In this document: one piece after another, positions 1 through 5,200 of the stretch
Numbering within the stretch: the first letter of the stretch is position 1
How the letters are laid out: each line of letters opens with the position of its first letter
DNA from: Acidimicrobiia bacterium
GTDB lineage: Bacteria; Actinomycetota; Acidimicrobiia; UBA5794; JAOTWH01
Assembly (NCBI GenBank): GCA_029863035.1
Contig: JAOTWH010000156.1
Coordinates: forward strand, 1 to 5,231
DNA length: 5,231 nt
Reading direction: 5' to 3'
Translations under genes and position numbers: made by a program
Notes under the pieces: model-generated
What the model saw: only the letters and a program-made list of their open reading frames with translations
Told to the model about the DNA's origin: nothing
Database searches by the model: none

Positions 1-411
1 CGGCTGGGCGCGGAGGACCTCGCGCAGGATGCCCTGGCGGCTGCCTATCGGGATTGGGATCGGATCCAGCGACTCGAGGACCCGGAGGCGTGGGTACGGC
101 GGATCCTGCTCAACCGCTCAGTGTCGGGATACCGGCGCCGGGTGAGTGAGTTGAAAGCGCTGGGGCGTTTGGCCGGTCGGCGCGAGATCGGGGCTTTCGC
201 TGGGGTGCCTGATGATGCTGATCGTGTGTGGGCCGAGGTTCGGCGGCTTCCTAAACGGCAGATCCAGGCGGTCGCTCTTCGATACGTGGAGGATCTCACC
301 CTGGACGAGATCGGGCAGGTGTTGGGGTGCTCAAAGGAAACCGTCAATACCCATTTGCGGCGGGCCCGGGCAACTCTCGGGCGCCGCTTGCGGTTGGAGG
401 TCGAGGAATGA
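1..411 (+). CDS. ECF-type RNA polymerase sigma factor, 5'-truncated by window edge
   Basis: The reading frame is open from base 1 to the TGA at 409-411 and gives 136 visible residues. Compared with the usual 160-180 for small ECF sigma factors, about 30-40 N-terminal residues, the start codon and the promoter lie outside the window. Residues 2-47 match the end of sigma region 2 (AEDLAQDAL, then a DPEAWVRRILLNR segment and a basic run), the part that binds core polymerase and the -10 element. After a short linker, residues 76-131 are region 4: the RLPKRQIQAVALRY helix, then a helix-turn-helix at about 99-122 (LTLDEIGQVLGCSKETVNTHL RRAR pattern) that reads the -35 element. No SnoaL-like or other C-terminal extension is present. 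The stop overlaps the start of the next gene, so the two are co-expressed. Membership of the sigma-70 ECF class is clear; the subgroup and regulon cannot be read from this fragment. Confidence 0.93.
   Translation, partial: RLGAEDLAQDALAAAYRDWDRIQRLEDPEAWVRRILLNRSVSGYRRRVSELKALGRLAGRREIGAFAGVPDDADRVWAEVRRLPKRQIQAVALRYVEDLTLDEIGQVLGCSKETVNTHLRRARATLGRRLRLEVEE
396..411 (+). promoter_or_regulatory. Shine-Dalgarno and ATGA stop/start overlap coupling two genes
   Basis: GGAGG at 396-400 lies inside the last sigma-factor codons, 7 nt before the ATG at 408-410. That ATG overlaps the sigma stop TGA (409-411). This fixes the start of the membrane protein at 408, although the same frame is open from 327, and it implies translational coupling. 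Confidence 0.85.
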
Positions 412-1649
412 GAACGGTTGAAGAAGAACTCGCGAGAACTGGTGGAGAGATCCGCGAGGCGGCCGATCGTCGTCGCCGGCCACCGTGGCGTAAGCCAGTG
501 CATCGGACCGTCGTGCGTGTCGCCACCGCGACTCTCGCCGCGGTTGCATTGATCGCTGCGATCGGTATCCCCGCCCTGTGGCTGCGTGACTCAAACTCGC
601 CCCTGGTTGAGGTGGCGTCCACTCCGCCTGACGGTTTCGGTACCTGGGAGACGATGGCGGATGCGCCGATCTCCTCACGGCCACACGCTGTCTCGGTGTG
701 GACCGGAACCGAGGCGATCTTCTGGGCGGGATCGAGTCTTTCTCGGGGATTCGCCTACACCGATGGTGCCGCCTACGACCCGCTGACTGGGACCTGGCGC
801 AGCATTCCCGTACCTGGCTGGGGTCACCCAGGTCTCAGCGGCGTCTACCTCGACGGTGAACTCTATGCACTGGCCAAGGGAGGCGGCACCCGATTCAACC
901 CATCCGACGGAACATGGACCGATCTGCCGACCGTCGAGGGGATGTTCCTTGCTGCGACGGTTGCCACCGATGAAGCCGTCTGGGGCTTGGGATCCGTTTC
1001 CGTCAATCCAGGAGGACAGACCGACGTGGCCATTGCCCGATTCGACCGGCAAGGAAACGATTGGGTCTACGGTCCGGTCTTCGAGGGCACGCCGGCCACC
1101 GGTTCCCTGTTCGAGAACGTCCTACTCATTGACCAACCCGCCCTGTGGACAGGAGCCGAGATCGTTCTCTGGAACCCCGAAGGAGGCGGCGCCGCCTTCA
1201 ACCCGACAACCGCAACATGGCAGCAGATCCCTGCGCCCGAAACGGGGTCCGGCGCGCTGGTCACTACCAAGGCCGCCGTCGCCAACTCTGAACTCGTCGT
1301 GATCGCCGAGATCAACAACGACAACGAGAACAACATCGCCATTGCCCGATACCGGGAAGGGACCTGGACCTGGCAGGACCTGGACATCCTGATCGCCGAC
1401 CTCGACGAAGTAACCGTCGCAACTGCAGGCGACTGGATACTCCTCTTCGCACCCGACCAGGCACCCATCATCCTCCACGTCCCAAGCGGGGAATGGACCC
1501 AAGACACCGATGCGCCTCTCGCCGGAGTGCAAGCGCCGAACACTGTCTGGACCGGCGACCGCCTGATTGTGTGGGGCGGTGCCAGCACTCCAACAGAGTC
1601 CAACCCGTCGCTGGCCAGCGGAGCCATCTGGACACCACCAAACGGATGA
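408..1649 (+). CDS. Single-pass membrane protein with kelch-like beta-propeller ectodomain, sigma-factor partner
   Basis: The product has 413 residues. Residues 1-34 are a short, charged, presumably cytoplasmic segment (acidic at 5-17, basic at 21-33). Residues about 36-58 are one hydrophobic, Ala/Ile/Val-rich membrane helix. The remainder is predicted to be outside the cell. It holds a repeated beta-propeller pattern: a Trp near the end of each repeat (W80, W130, W170, W219, W271, W320 and W363; typical context G-T-W), preceded by Y/F-[DN]-P-x-[ST] in several blades. WTG-x-x-[IL]-x-[VIF]-W-x-x strands occur at 97-109, 246-260 and 380-393. The final GAIWTPP (405-411) could close the ring. Overlap with the sigma gene suggests it acts like an anti-sigma factor or sensor, but no zinc-type (HxxxCxxC) anti-sigma motif is visible, so that role is inference from position. 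Kelch/galactose-oxidase-like folds often bind carbohydrate or protein; no ligand can be assigned. Confidence 0.85.
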   Translation: MRTVEEELARTGGEIREAADRRRRPPWRKPVHRTVVRVATATLAAVALIAAIGIPALWLRDSNSPLVEVASTPPDGFGTWETMADAPISSRPHAVSVWTGTEAIFWAGSSLSRGFAYTDGAAYDPLTGTWRSIPVPGWGHPGLSGVYLDGELYALAKGGGTRFNPSDGTWTDLPTVEGMFLAATVATDEAVWGLGSVSVNPGGQTDVAIARFDRQGNDWVYGPVFEGTPATGSLFENVLLIDQPALWTGAEIVLWNPEGGGAAFNPTTATWQQIPAPETGSGALVTTKAAVANSELVVIAEINNDNENNIAIARYREGTWTWQDLDILIADLDEVTVATAGDWILLFAPDQAPIILHVPSGEWTQDTDAPLAGVQAPNTVWTGDRLIVWGGASTPTESNPSLASGAIWTPPNG

Positions 1650-1715
1650 CAAGCCCCAGAGCCACTCCAGGCCGTCCGCCCAGAAACGCCGCCAGCGCAT
1701 AATCCCCACCGCCAG

Positions 1716-1731
1716 GAGCGATATCGCGCAC
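1716..1731. repeat. 16-bp intergenic repeat, copy 1
   Basis: GAGCGATATCGCGCAC occurs here, 66 bp after the propeller gene stop, and again identically and in the same orientation at 4603-4618. It contains the perfect 10-bp palindrome GCGATATCGC (1718-1727). An exact 16-base match within 5.2 kb is unlikely by chance. Its function is unknown; it could be part of a dispersed intergenic element. Confidence 0.7.
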
Positions 1732-1813
1732 TTCGTGACGAGCCGAACCGGCAGATTGCACGGGCTTTTGCTCACGCCAGGCACGGTGACCGGCCGCACC
1801 GAACGCGCGGCCA

Positions 1814-1836
1814 CCCGCCGCGGTCGATGCGGCGGG
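1814..1836. terminator. GC-rich hairpin between convergent genes, possible terminator
   Basis: CCCGCCGC (1814-1821) and GCGGCGGG (1829-1836) are perfect 8-bp arms around a 7-nt loop. The position, 164 bp after the plus-strand propeller gene and 50 bp after the minus-strand gene ending at 1886, suits a bidirectional transcription barrier. No T-tract follows on either strand, so it is not a canonical intrinsic terminator, although hairpins without U-runs have been proposed as terminators in actinobacteria. Confidence 0.4.
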
Positions 1837-1859
1837 CGGGGGCGAGCGCATCAGTGCCG

Positions 1860-1871
1860 ATCCCGGACACA
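1860..1871. repeat. 12-bp intergenic repeat, copy 1
   Basis: ATCCCGGACACA appears here and again at 4642-4653 in the same orientation. In both places it lies just past the stop codon of a minus-strand gene (14 nt and 25 nt away) and on the same side of the 16-bp repeat. The 12-mer alone would be weak; its linkage to the 16-mer makes it worth recording. Confidence 0.5.
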
Positions 1872-1885
1872 CCTCGAAATGAGCG

Positions 1886-2317
1886 TTATGGCGCGATAAT
1901 GGTTGATCGGCGCTCTCTGGGACCTGTCGGGTCGGTTGATGAATCGCAGGGAGGTGATGCTGTTGTCTCGCGCCCGGGAGCATCACCAAGCATTTCACGC
2001 ACACCCGATTTAGAGAACGGGGGTGAGCCAATAGGTTTGGTGGCGATGTGGTCTCTGCTCCACTTTATGGCAGGTTTCTGGTCGCGGTCTGCCCCTTCAC
2101 TGCTTGCCTCGTCAACCGCGACACCCAGATTGTGGACGAGCTGCCTCCTCAACGGTGCTAGCTCGGCTCGAAGCGTGTGAAGGCGATCCTTGACGTCGAT
2201 TAGCTCGACCACGGAGTTGCCGGTCGACCTGAGCTCACGCTCTTGCTCAAGGGTGGCGAGCAACTGGTAGAACAGGTGGTCGAACCTGCTGGCGACTGAA
2301 TCTCGGATAGTCTGCAT
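1886..2317 (-). CDS. Hypothetical helical protein divergent from marR
   Basis: The product has 143 residues and I do not recognise a family. The start ATG (2317-2315) is preceded by AAGAGGAG (2327-2320), a good but close Shine-Dalgarno. Residues 1-65 look like a genuine protein: amphipathic helices with regular Leu/Ile/Val spacing, and a probable coiled coil at about 36-64 (VVELIDVKDRLHTLRAEL...RRQL). Codons here have mostly G/C in third position. Residues 66-143 are different: polar, Pro/Ser/Thr-rich, with more A/T third positions and no clear secondary structure. That tail may be disordered or may be non-native sequence read after a frameshift. The gene shares its control region with marR, so it is the natural candidate target of that repressor. 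No transmembrane segment or signal peptide is visible, so it is probably cytoplasmic. Confidence 0.55.
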   Translation of the reverse strand: MQTIRDSVASRFDHLFYQLLATLEQERELRSTGNSVVELIDVKDRLHTLRAELAPLRRQLVHNLGVAVDEASSEGADRDQKPAIKWSRDHIATKPIGSPPFSKSGVREMLGDAPGRETTASPPCDSSTDPTGPRERRSTIIAP

Positions 2318-2328
2318 GTCTCCTCTTA

Positions 2329-2348
2329 ATAGTTCAATTCTTAACTAC
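2329..2348. promoter_or_regulatory. Operator-like dyad 1, proximal to the minus-strand gene
   Basis: Half-site ATAGTTCAA (2329-2337), a 2-bp spacer, then a weaker half CTTAACTAC (2340-2348) that matches 6 of 9 positions of the ideal inverted half TTGAACTAT. It lies 12 bp upstream of the minus-strand ATG at 2317, where bound repressor would block transcription initiation or early elongation. The pattern and length (about 20 bp) fit a MarR dimer site. Binding by the adjacent MarR protein is inferred. Confidence 0.6.
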
Positions 2349-2356
2349 TTCGGAAG

Positions 2357-2393
2357 GAGACAACGATTCAAACTTGAACTATATTCCCGACCA
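2357..2393 (+). promoter_or_regulatory. marR promoter, probably leaderless
   Basis: A -35-like GAGACA (2357-2362, 4/6 to TTGACA), a 17-bp spacer and a -10 TATATT (2380-2385, 5/6 to TATAAT) place the transcription start at about 2392-2393, which is the A of the marR ATG. No Shine-Dalgarno lies at a usable distance; the nearest purine tract, GGAAGGAG at 2352-2359, ends 33 nt before the ATG. Both facts agree on a leaderless mRNA, a common arrangement in actinobacteria. Confidence 0.65.
2363..2382. promoter_or_regulatory. Operator-like dyad 2, within the marR promoter
   Basis: A weak half ACGATTCAA (2363-2371), a 2-bp spacer, then the strong half TTGAACTAT (2374-2382). Its core TTCAA-AC-TTGAA is a perfect inverted repeat. 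The site fills the -35/-10 spacer and overlaps the first three bases of the -10 box, so occupancy should repress marR itself. It has the same design as dyad 1 (consensus ATAGTTCAA-N2-TTGAACTAT), mirrored, with centres 34 bp apart. Confidence 0.7.
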
Positions 2394-2887
2394 TGGCCAA
2401 CAAACGACTCACCCCCAATGAGGAACACACCTGGCGTACCTTCCTCCATGCCAGCACCCGGCTGCTGGCCCGGCTGGACGATGAGATGAAGCAGGCGCAC
2501 GACGAGCGGCTCGCCAATTTCGACGTGCTCTCCAACCTGGCCGAAGCACCCGGCGGCCTTCTGAGAATGAGCGAACTGGCCGACCAGACCCTCTTCTCGA
2601 GAAGTCGACTCACCTACACAGTGAGTAACCTCGAGCGCCGTGGGCTGGTGATACGAACACCCGACCCTCACGACGGAAGAGGCGTTGTTGCCACTCTCAC
2701 CTCAACCGGCCGACGGCTCCACAAGACGCTGGCTATCACCCACCTGGCGGGCATCCGCCGCCATTTCCTCGATTTGTTGACGGCAGCCGACCGCGCCGAC
2801 CTGACCAACTCGCTGGGCGGCGTTCTCGACCATCTCGAGCCTCCTCACGACACCGACCGGCCGATCGGCAACCAACCTGCTCCTTAA
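2393..2887 (+). CDS. MarR-family winged helix-turn-helix transcriptional repressor
   Basis: The product has 164 residues, a normal length for MarR dimers. Residues 8-36 form the N-terminal dimerisation helix. Residues 40-105 are the winged helix domain: FDVLSNLAEAPGGLLRMSELAD, recognition helix at about 68-83 (FSRSRLTYTVSNLERRGLV), then the wing with the DPHDGRG signature (91-97) and LTSTGRRL. The C-terminal helices (about 107-147) complete the dimer interface, followed by a Pro/Asp-rich tail. The ATG at 2393 is the only usable start, because an in-frame TGA lies at 2375-2377. MarR proteins usually repress their own gene and a divergent gene, released by a phenolic ligand, oxidant or drug. 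Here the two dyads at 2329-2382 support control of itself and of the gene at 1886-2317. No Cys is present, so a thiol-oxidation switch of the OhrR type is excluded. The effector is unknown. Confidence 0.93.
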   Translation: MANKRLTPNEEHTWRTFLHASTRLLARLDDEMKQAHDERLANFDVLSNLAEAPGGLLRMSELADQTLFSRSRLTYTVSNLERRGLVIRTPDPHDGRGVVATLTSTGRRLHKTLAITHLAGIRRHFLDLLTAADRADLTNSLGGVLDHLEPPHDTDRPIGNQPAP

Positions 2888-3277
2888 AGCCTTGCCGACC
2901 CGTCTACTCCCTCGTTAGCAGGTTCAGATCGTGGTTCGGAAGGCCGAACACGACGGATTCTTGTGGGGTGACGACGAAGACGCCCTCGGATTGGCTGGAC
3001 CCGCGACTCGAGCCCACCTTCATGAAGCCCTCGCGATGGCTCACGAGCCCCCACCACCCATATCCGGCATTGCCGAGCGCCTTCACTCAGCGATTCGAGC
3101 TACTGCCATAACAAGCGCAGTAGTGCCGCTCGGATTGGTTTCGAGATCGGTGGGAATATCGCCCGTATCCGTTGGCCGGCGTGCCCTCTTCCCGTCGACC
3201 TGTCGCAACCGGCTTCTTGATCCTCGAACTGCACAGGAATAGGTGAAATCGCTAGGGTTAACGGGCAGAATGGCTTC
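2888..3277. other. About 390 bp with no confident gene
   Basis: Neither strand gives a recognisable protein. A minus-strand frame at 3086-2904 (60 residues from GTG, with an internal ATG behind a GAGGG) has about 80% G/C third positions over its length, which is gene-like, but it matches nothing I know; it could be a small peptide or a remnant of a larger gene. A plus-strand frame (2931-3242) overlaps it and becomes less gene-like after about residue 45. A 7-bp inverted repeat CTACTGC/GCAGTAG (3100-3106 and 3117-3123, 10-nt loop) is present. An actinobacterial-style TANNNT -10 (TAGGGT, 3253-3258) could serve the downstream lipoprotein gene, but no matching -35 is clear. Confidence 0.4.
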
Positions 3278-3284
3278 GGGAGGG
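3278..3284 (+). promoter_or_regulatory. Ribosome binding site deciding the lipoprotein start
   Basis: GGGAGGG lies 6 nt before the GTG at 3291. The alternative starts in the same frame, GTG 3243 and ATG 3270, have poorer spacing or purine content. Starting at 3291 also gives a signal peptide of normal length, which supports this choice. Confidence 0.7.
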
Positions 3285-3290
3285 TTGACC

Positions 3291-4490
3291 GTGCGGAGCG
3301 CTTGGAGAACCGCAGCTGCCGTGGTGGCGTTGATCGTTGCGATCGGCTTGGCCGGCTGCTCTCCCACCGCGGATGTGACTGTCGATGAGTTGTCGGCGGT
3401 GGTTGTACGCGACGGGGTGGCCTTCGAGGGGGCGGTGATCCCCGCCGAGGTTCTTGCTCGGCTGGCCGAGAACCGGGTGGTGCTCCTGGGTGAGACCCAT
3501 CATCTTCGGGAGCATTGGGCGTTCGTGGCGGCGTTGATGAACGACCTGCACGACGACGGGTTTCGTCAGTTGCTGATCGAAGCGCCGCAGATGGTCGGTT
3601 GGCTCCTGGATGACTACGTCCAGGGCGGCGTTTTCGTTGCTGGCTGGGAGCCTCCCCCCTTCTACGAAAGACGGTTTTCGGCGATCCGTTCCTATAACGA
3701 AACGCTCGCTCCGGATGAACGGATCCACATCCGTGGGATCGACGTGAACGAGGAGTGGTACGGGGGAGCCGGGAGTTTCCAGTCGCTGCTCGGTTATCTG
3801 GTCGAACATCTACCAACACCCGGACCGGTGGATGTGTCACTCGGGGGGGACTACGCCGGTGCCCCTCCGAAAGCTCAGACCGAGACGATCGAGGAGTTGC
3901 TGGCCTCGCTGGAGGCGGATCGCTCGACCCTCGTCGAATCGTGGGGTGCCGACTGGTATGACCAGGTGGTGGAGATGGCCGAAGTGGAACTGGCCAGCAT
4001 CGACGTTCGCGCCAAGGATGGCGATGCCGCATCGAAGGCGCGAGAAGAGATCATCAAACAACTGGCCGACCAGCGGGTCGCCGAGTGTTCCTGCGGCACG
4101 GTGATCAACATCGGTGGCCATCATGCCCAGAAGGCCCATCTCATGGGAACCGATCAGGAGTGGATGGGCGACTATCTAGCCCACGAGAGCACTGTGGTGG
4201 AAGGGTCGATCATCGTGGTCGAGTTAAGTTCGGCCCAGACGCTGCTGGAACCAGGTGCCGGCGGCACTCCCTGGGACATCCTGGCCAGTGCTTCTCCTGA
4301 CAACGAGATCAACCGGATCATGGCGGAGACGTGGCCCGGCCAGACCGTGTTCCTGCCCCTCGACGACCCCATCTTCAGCGACCGGAGAGTGGCGTTCAAC
4401 TCCGAGGACATCATCTACGCCACCTCACTCAACGAGCAGTACGACGCCATCATCCAATACGGTCTCGCCCACCGCATGCCGGAAGACTGA
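3291..4490 (+). CDS. Secreted lipoprotein of the erythromycin-esterase/ChaN-like superfamily
   Basis: From the GTG at 3291 the product has 399 residues. Residues 1-22 are a signal peptide: basic start (R2, R6), hydrophobic core 8-20, then lipobox L-A-G-C with C23 as the lipidated Cys, so the protein should be exported and membrane-anchored. The mature domain carries the pattern of Ere/ChaN-like enzymes: VVLLGETHHLREH (63-75), GF..LLIEAP (90-99), HIRGIDVN (146-153) and NIGGHHAQKAHLMG (273-286). These supply His70, His71, Glu96, Asp151, His277 and His278 as likely active-site residues. In EreA-type proteins the corresponding Glu/His set hydrolyses macrolide lactones; ChaN-type proteins bind haem. 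The sequence does not decide between them, and most actinobacterial relatives have no proven substrate, so a resistance role should not be assumed. The gene stands alone: no neighbour is closer than about 190 bp. Confidence 0.75.
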   Translation: MRSAWRTAAAVVALIVAIGLAGCSPTADVTVDELSAVVVRDGVAFEGAVIPAEVLARLAENRVVLLGETHHLREHWAFVAALMNDLHDDGFRQLLIEAPQMVGWLLDDYVQGGVFVAGWEPPPFYERRFSAIRSYNETLAPDERIHIRGIDVNEEWYGGAGSFQSLLGYLVEHLPTPGPVDVSLGGDYAGAPPKAQTETIEELLASLEADRSTLVESWGADWYDQVVEMAEVELASIDVRAKDGDAASKAREEIIKQLADQRVAECSCGTVINIGGHHAQKAHLMGTDQEWMGDYLAHESTVVEGSIIVVELSSAQTLLEPGAGGTPWDILASASPDNEINRIMAETWPGQTVFLPLDDPIFSDRRVAFNSEDIIYATSLNEQYDAIIQYGLAHRMPED

Positions 4491-4564
4491 GAAGCCATTC
4501 GACGTCGCGCCGCAATTGGCTGTCGACCCGAGGAGGCGATTTGAGTCTCATTCTGCAAATGGTC

Positions 4565-4618
4565 AAAAGGTGTGCGCGACCGACCAGATCGCTCGCGACC
4601 ATGAGCGATATCGCGCAC
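4565..4618 (-). terminator. Two-part hairpin, probable terminator for the minus-strand SEC-C gene
   Basis: Outer stem GTGCGCGA (4572-4579) with TCGCGCAC (4611-4618); inner stem ATCGCTC (4588-4594) with GAGCGAT (4603-4609); 8-nt loop. The stems are joined by an asymmetric internal loop (8 nt and 1 nt). Read on the minus strand, the hairpin is followed by ACC and then TTTT (4568-4565), giving an intrinsic-terminator-like shape 60 bp past the stop at 4679. It also lies downstream of the plus-strand lipoprotein gene and may stop both. The right arm is the 16-bp repeat. Confidence 0.5.
4603..4618. repeat. 16-bp intergenic repeat, copy 2
   Basis: Identical to 1716-1731 and in the same orientation, 112 bp after the lipoprotein stop. 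Here it doubles as the right arm of a hairpin, which is not the case for copy 1. Confidence 0.7.
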
Positions 4619-4641
4619 CCGCCACCCAGAGATATCCGGCA

Positions 4642-4653
4642 ATCCCGGACACA
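4642..4653. repeat. 12-bp intergenic repeat, copy 2
   Basis: ATCCCGGACACA, identical to 1860-1871. It lies 23 bp beyond the 16-bp repeat, against 128 bp at the first locus, and 25 nt past the stop of the minus-strand SEC-C gene. Confidence 0.5.
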
Positions 4654-4678
4654 TCCATAACTCACTCTCGGTAGCAGA

Positions 4679-5125
4679 TCAGATGCCGTGGCACCGCTTG
4701 TACTTGTAACCGGAGCCACACGGGCAGGGATCATTCCGACCGACACTCGACTTGCTCGGTATCTCAAGCGGTCTGGTTCTGGCCCGCAGGAGACGCTCCG
4801 ATGCCCTCAGCGACTGCTCTCGTTCATCCAAACGGCGTTCCCGGATCTCGAGAGCCTCAGCCCTGGCAACCAGTCGCCGCTGCAGCTCCGGAGCGAACAC
4901 CGACCCGGGAGGCTCGTCCTCACTCACAAGGGCGCCGAGCTCCTGGTCGACTAGACCGGCGATACCCTCCCCCATCGTCAACCCGATTGCCTGGCAATAC
5001 CGTCGCCACGTGGACCACATCGCATCCGACAACGGAACCTTGACCGTTTGAGTCGCCACGTGGTGTCCAAGCTCGGCGAAGACCCTCCGATCGATCTTCG
5101 CCAGGCTCCCTCGGTCCAAGGCCAT
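4679..5125 (-). CDS. Small protein with RHH-like segment, charged helix and C-terminal SEC-C zinc motif
   Basis: The product has 148 residues from the ATG at 5125-5123, preceded by GAGGTG (5136-5131) at 5-nt spacing; a GTG one codon upstream is possible. Three parts are visible. Residues about 26-67 resemble a ribbon-helix-helix: a short strand TVKVPLS, then two helices [14 protein letters not shown] and [16 protein letters not shown]. Residues 79-118 are a highly charged Arg/Glu helix, probably coiled coil ([20 protein letters not shown]). Residues 129-147 are a SEC-C motif, [19 protein letters not shown], with zinc ligands C134, C136, C145 and H146 in the usual CxCx8CH spacing. SEC-C occurs at the end of SecA and on many unrelated small proteins, where it is a protein- or nucleic-acid-contact module. 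This protein is far too small to be SecA. A DNA-binding role is inferred from the RHH-like part and from the dyad just upstream; its cellular process is unknown. Confidence 0.85.
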   Translation of the reverse strand: MALDRGSLAKIDRRVFAELGHHVATQTVKVPLSDAMWSTWRRYCQAIGLTMGEGIAGLVDQELGALVSEDEPPGSVFAPELQRRLVARAEALEIRERRLDEREQSLRASERLLRARTRPLEIPSKSSVGRNDPCPCGSGYKYKRCHGI

Positions 5126-5138
5126 CACCTCACCTCAT

Positions 5139-5156
5139 CGGTAAACCAGTTAACCG
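5139..5156. promoter_or_regulatory. Operator-like dyad before the SEC-C protein gene
   Basis: CGGTAAAC, a 2-bp spacer, then GTTAACCG form an inverted repeat with 7 of 8 paired positions matching. It sits 2 bp upstream of the Shine-Dalgarno (5136-5131) of the minus-strand gene, a position typical of autoregulation. I could not assign a convincing -35/-10 pair around it. Confidence 0.45.
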
Positions 5157-5200
5157 ACCGCAACTTGTTGCACGTGCGTGTGGTGTTGACAGGGTTCTGT

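Noticed and set aside
327..407. Upstream extension of the propeller protein to 327
   Set aside because: It would overlap the sigma region 4 coding sequence by 81 bp. The ATG at 408 has GGAGG at 7-nt spacing and gives a normal short cytoplasmic N-terminus.
1067..2031. Minus-strand open frames overlapping the propeller gene and the following intergenic region
   Set aside because: They have low-complexity products and no Shine-Dalgarno that stood out. They are antisense to the strongly patterned propeller gene or run across the repeat-bearing gap.
1827..2180. Plus-strand open frame opposite the coiled-coil gene
   Set aside because: Its product has no helical or domain pattern, while the opposite strand has a good start site and coiled-coil periodicity.
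3243..3290. Upstream starts GTG 3243 and ATG 3270 for the lipoprotein
   Set aside because: They lengthen the signal peptide n-region without adding a positively charged start, and their ribosome binding sites are weaker than GGGAGGG before 3291.
3100..4032. Long minus-strand open frame of 310 codons opposite the lipoprotein gene
   Set aside because: Its product is Arg/Pro/Ser-rich without domain structure, and it lies antisense to a gene with a clear signal peptide and conserved motifs. Long antisense frames are common in GC-rich DNA.
1716..4618. Terminal repeats of an intact transposon
   Set aside because: The copies are direct, not inverted. No transposase or integrase gene lies between them, and the spacing between 16-mer and 12-mer differs at the two ends.
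4679..5125. SecA or a SecA fragment, because of the SEC-C motif
   Set aside because: The protein has its own start and Shine-Dalgarno and is only 148 residues. It has no SecA ATPase motifs, only the short zinc module that many unrelated proteins carry.
5186..5191. TTGACA on the plus strand as a promoter
   Set aside because: No acceptable -10 box lies 16-19 bp downstream, where the sequence is the GC-rich palindrome at 5201-5212.
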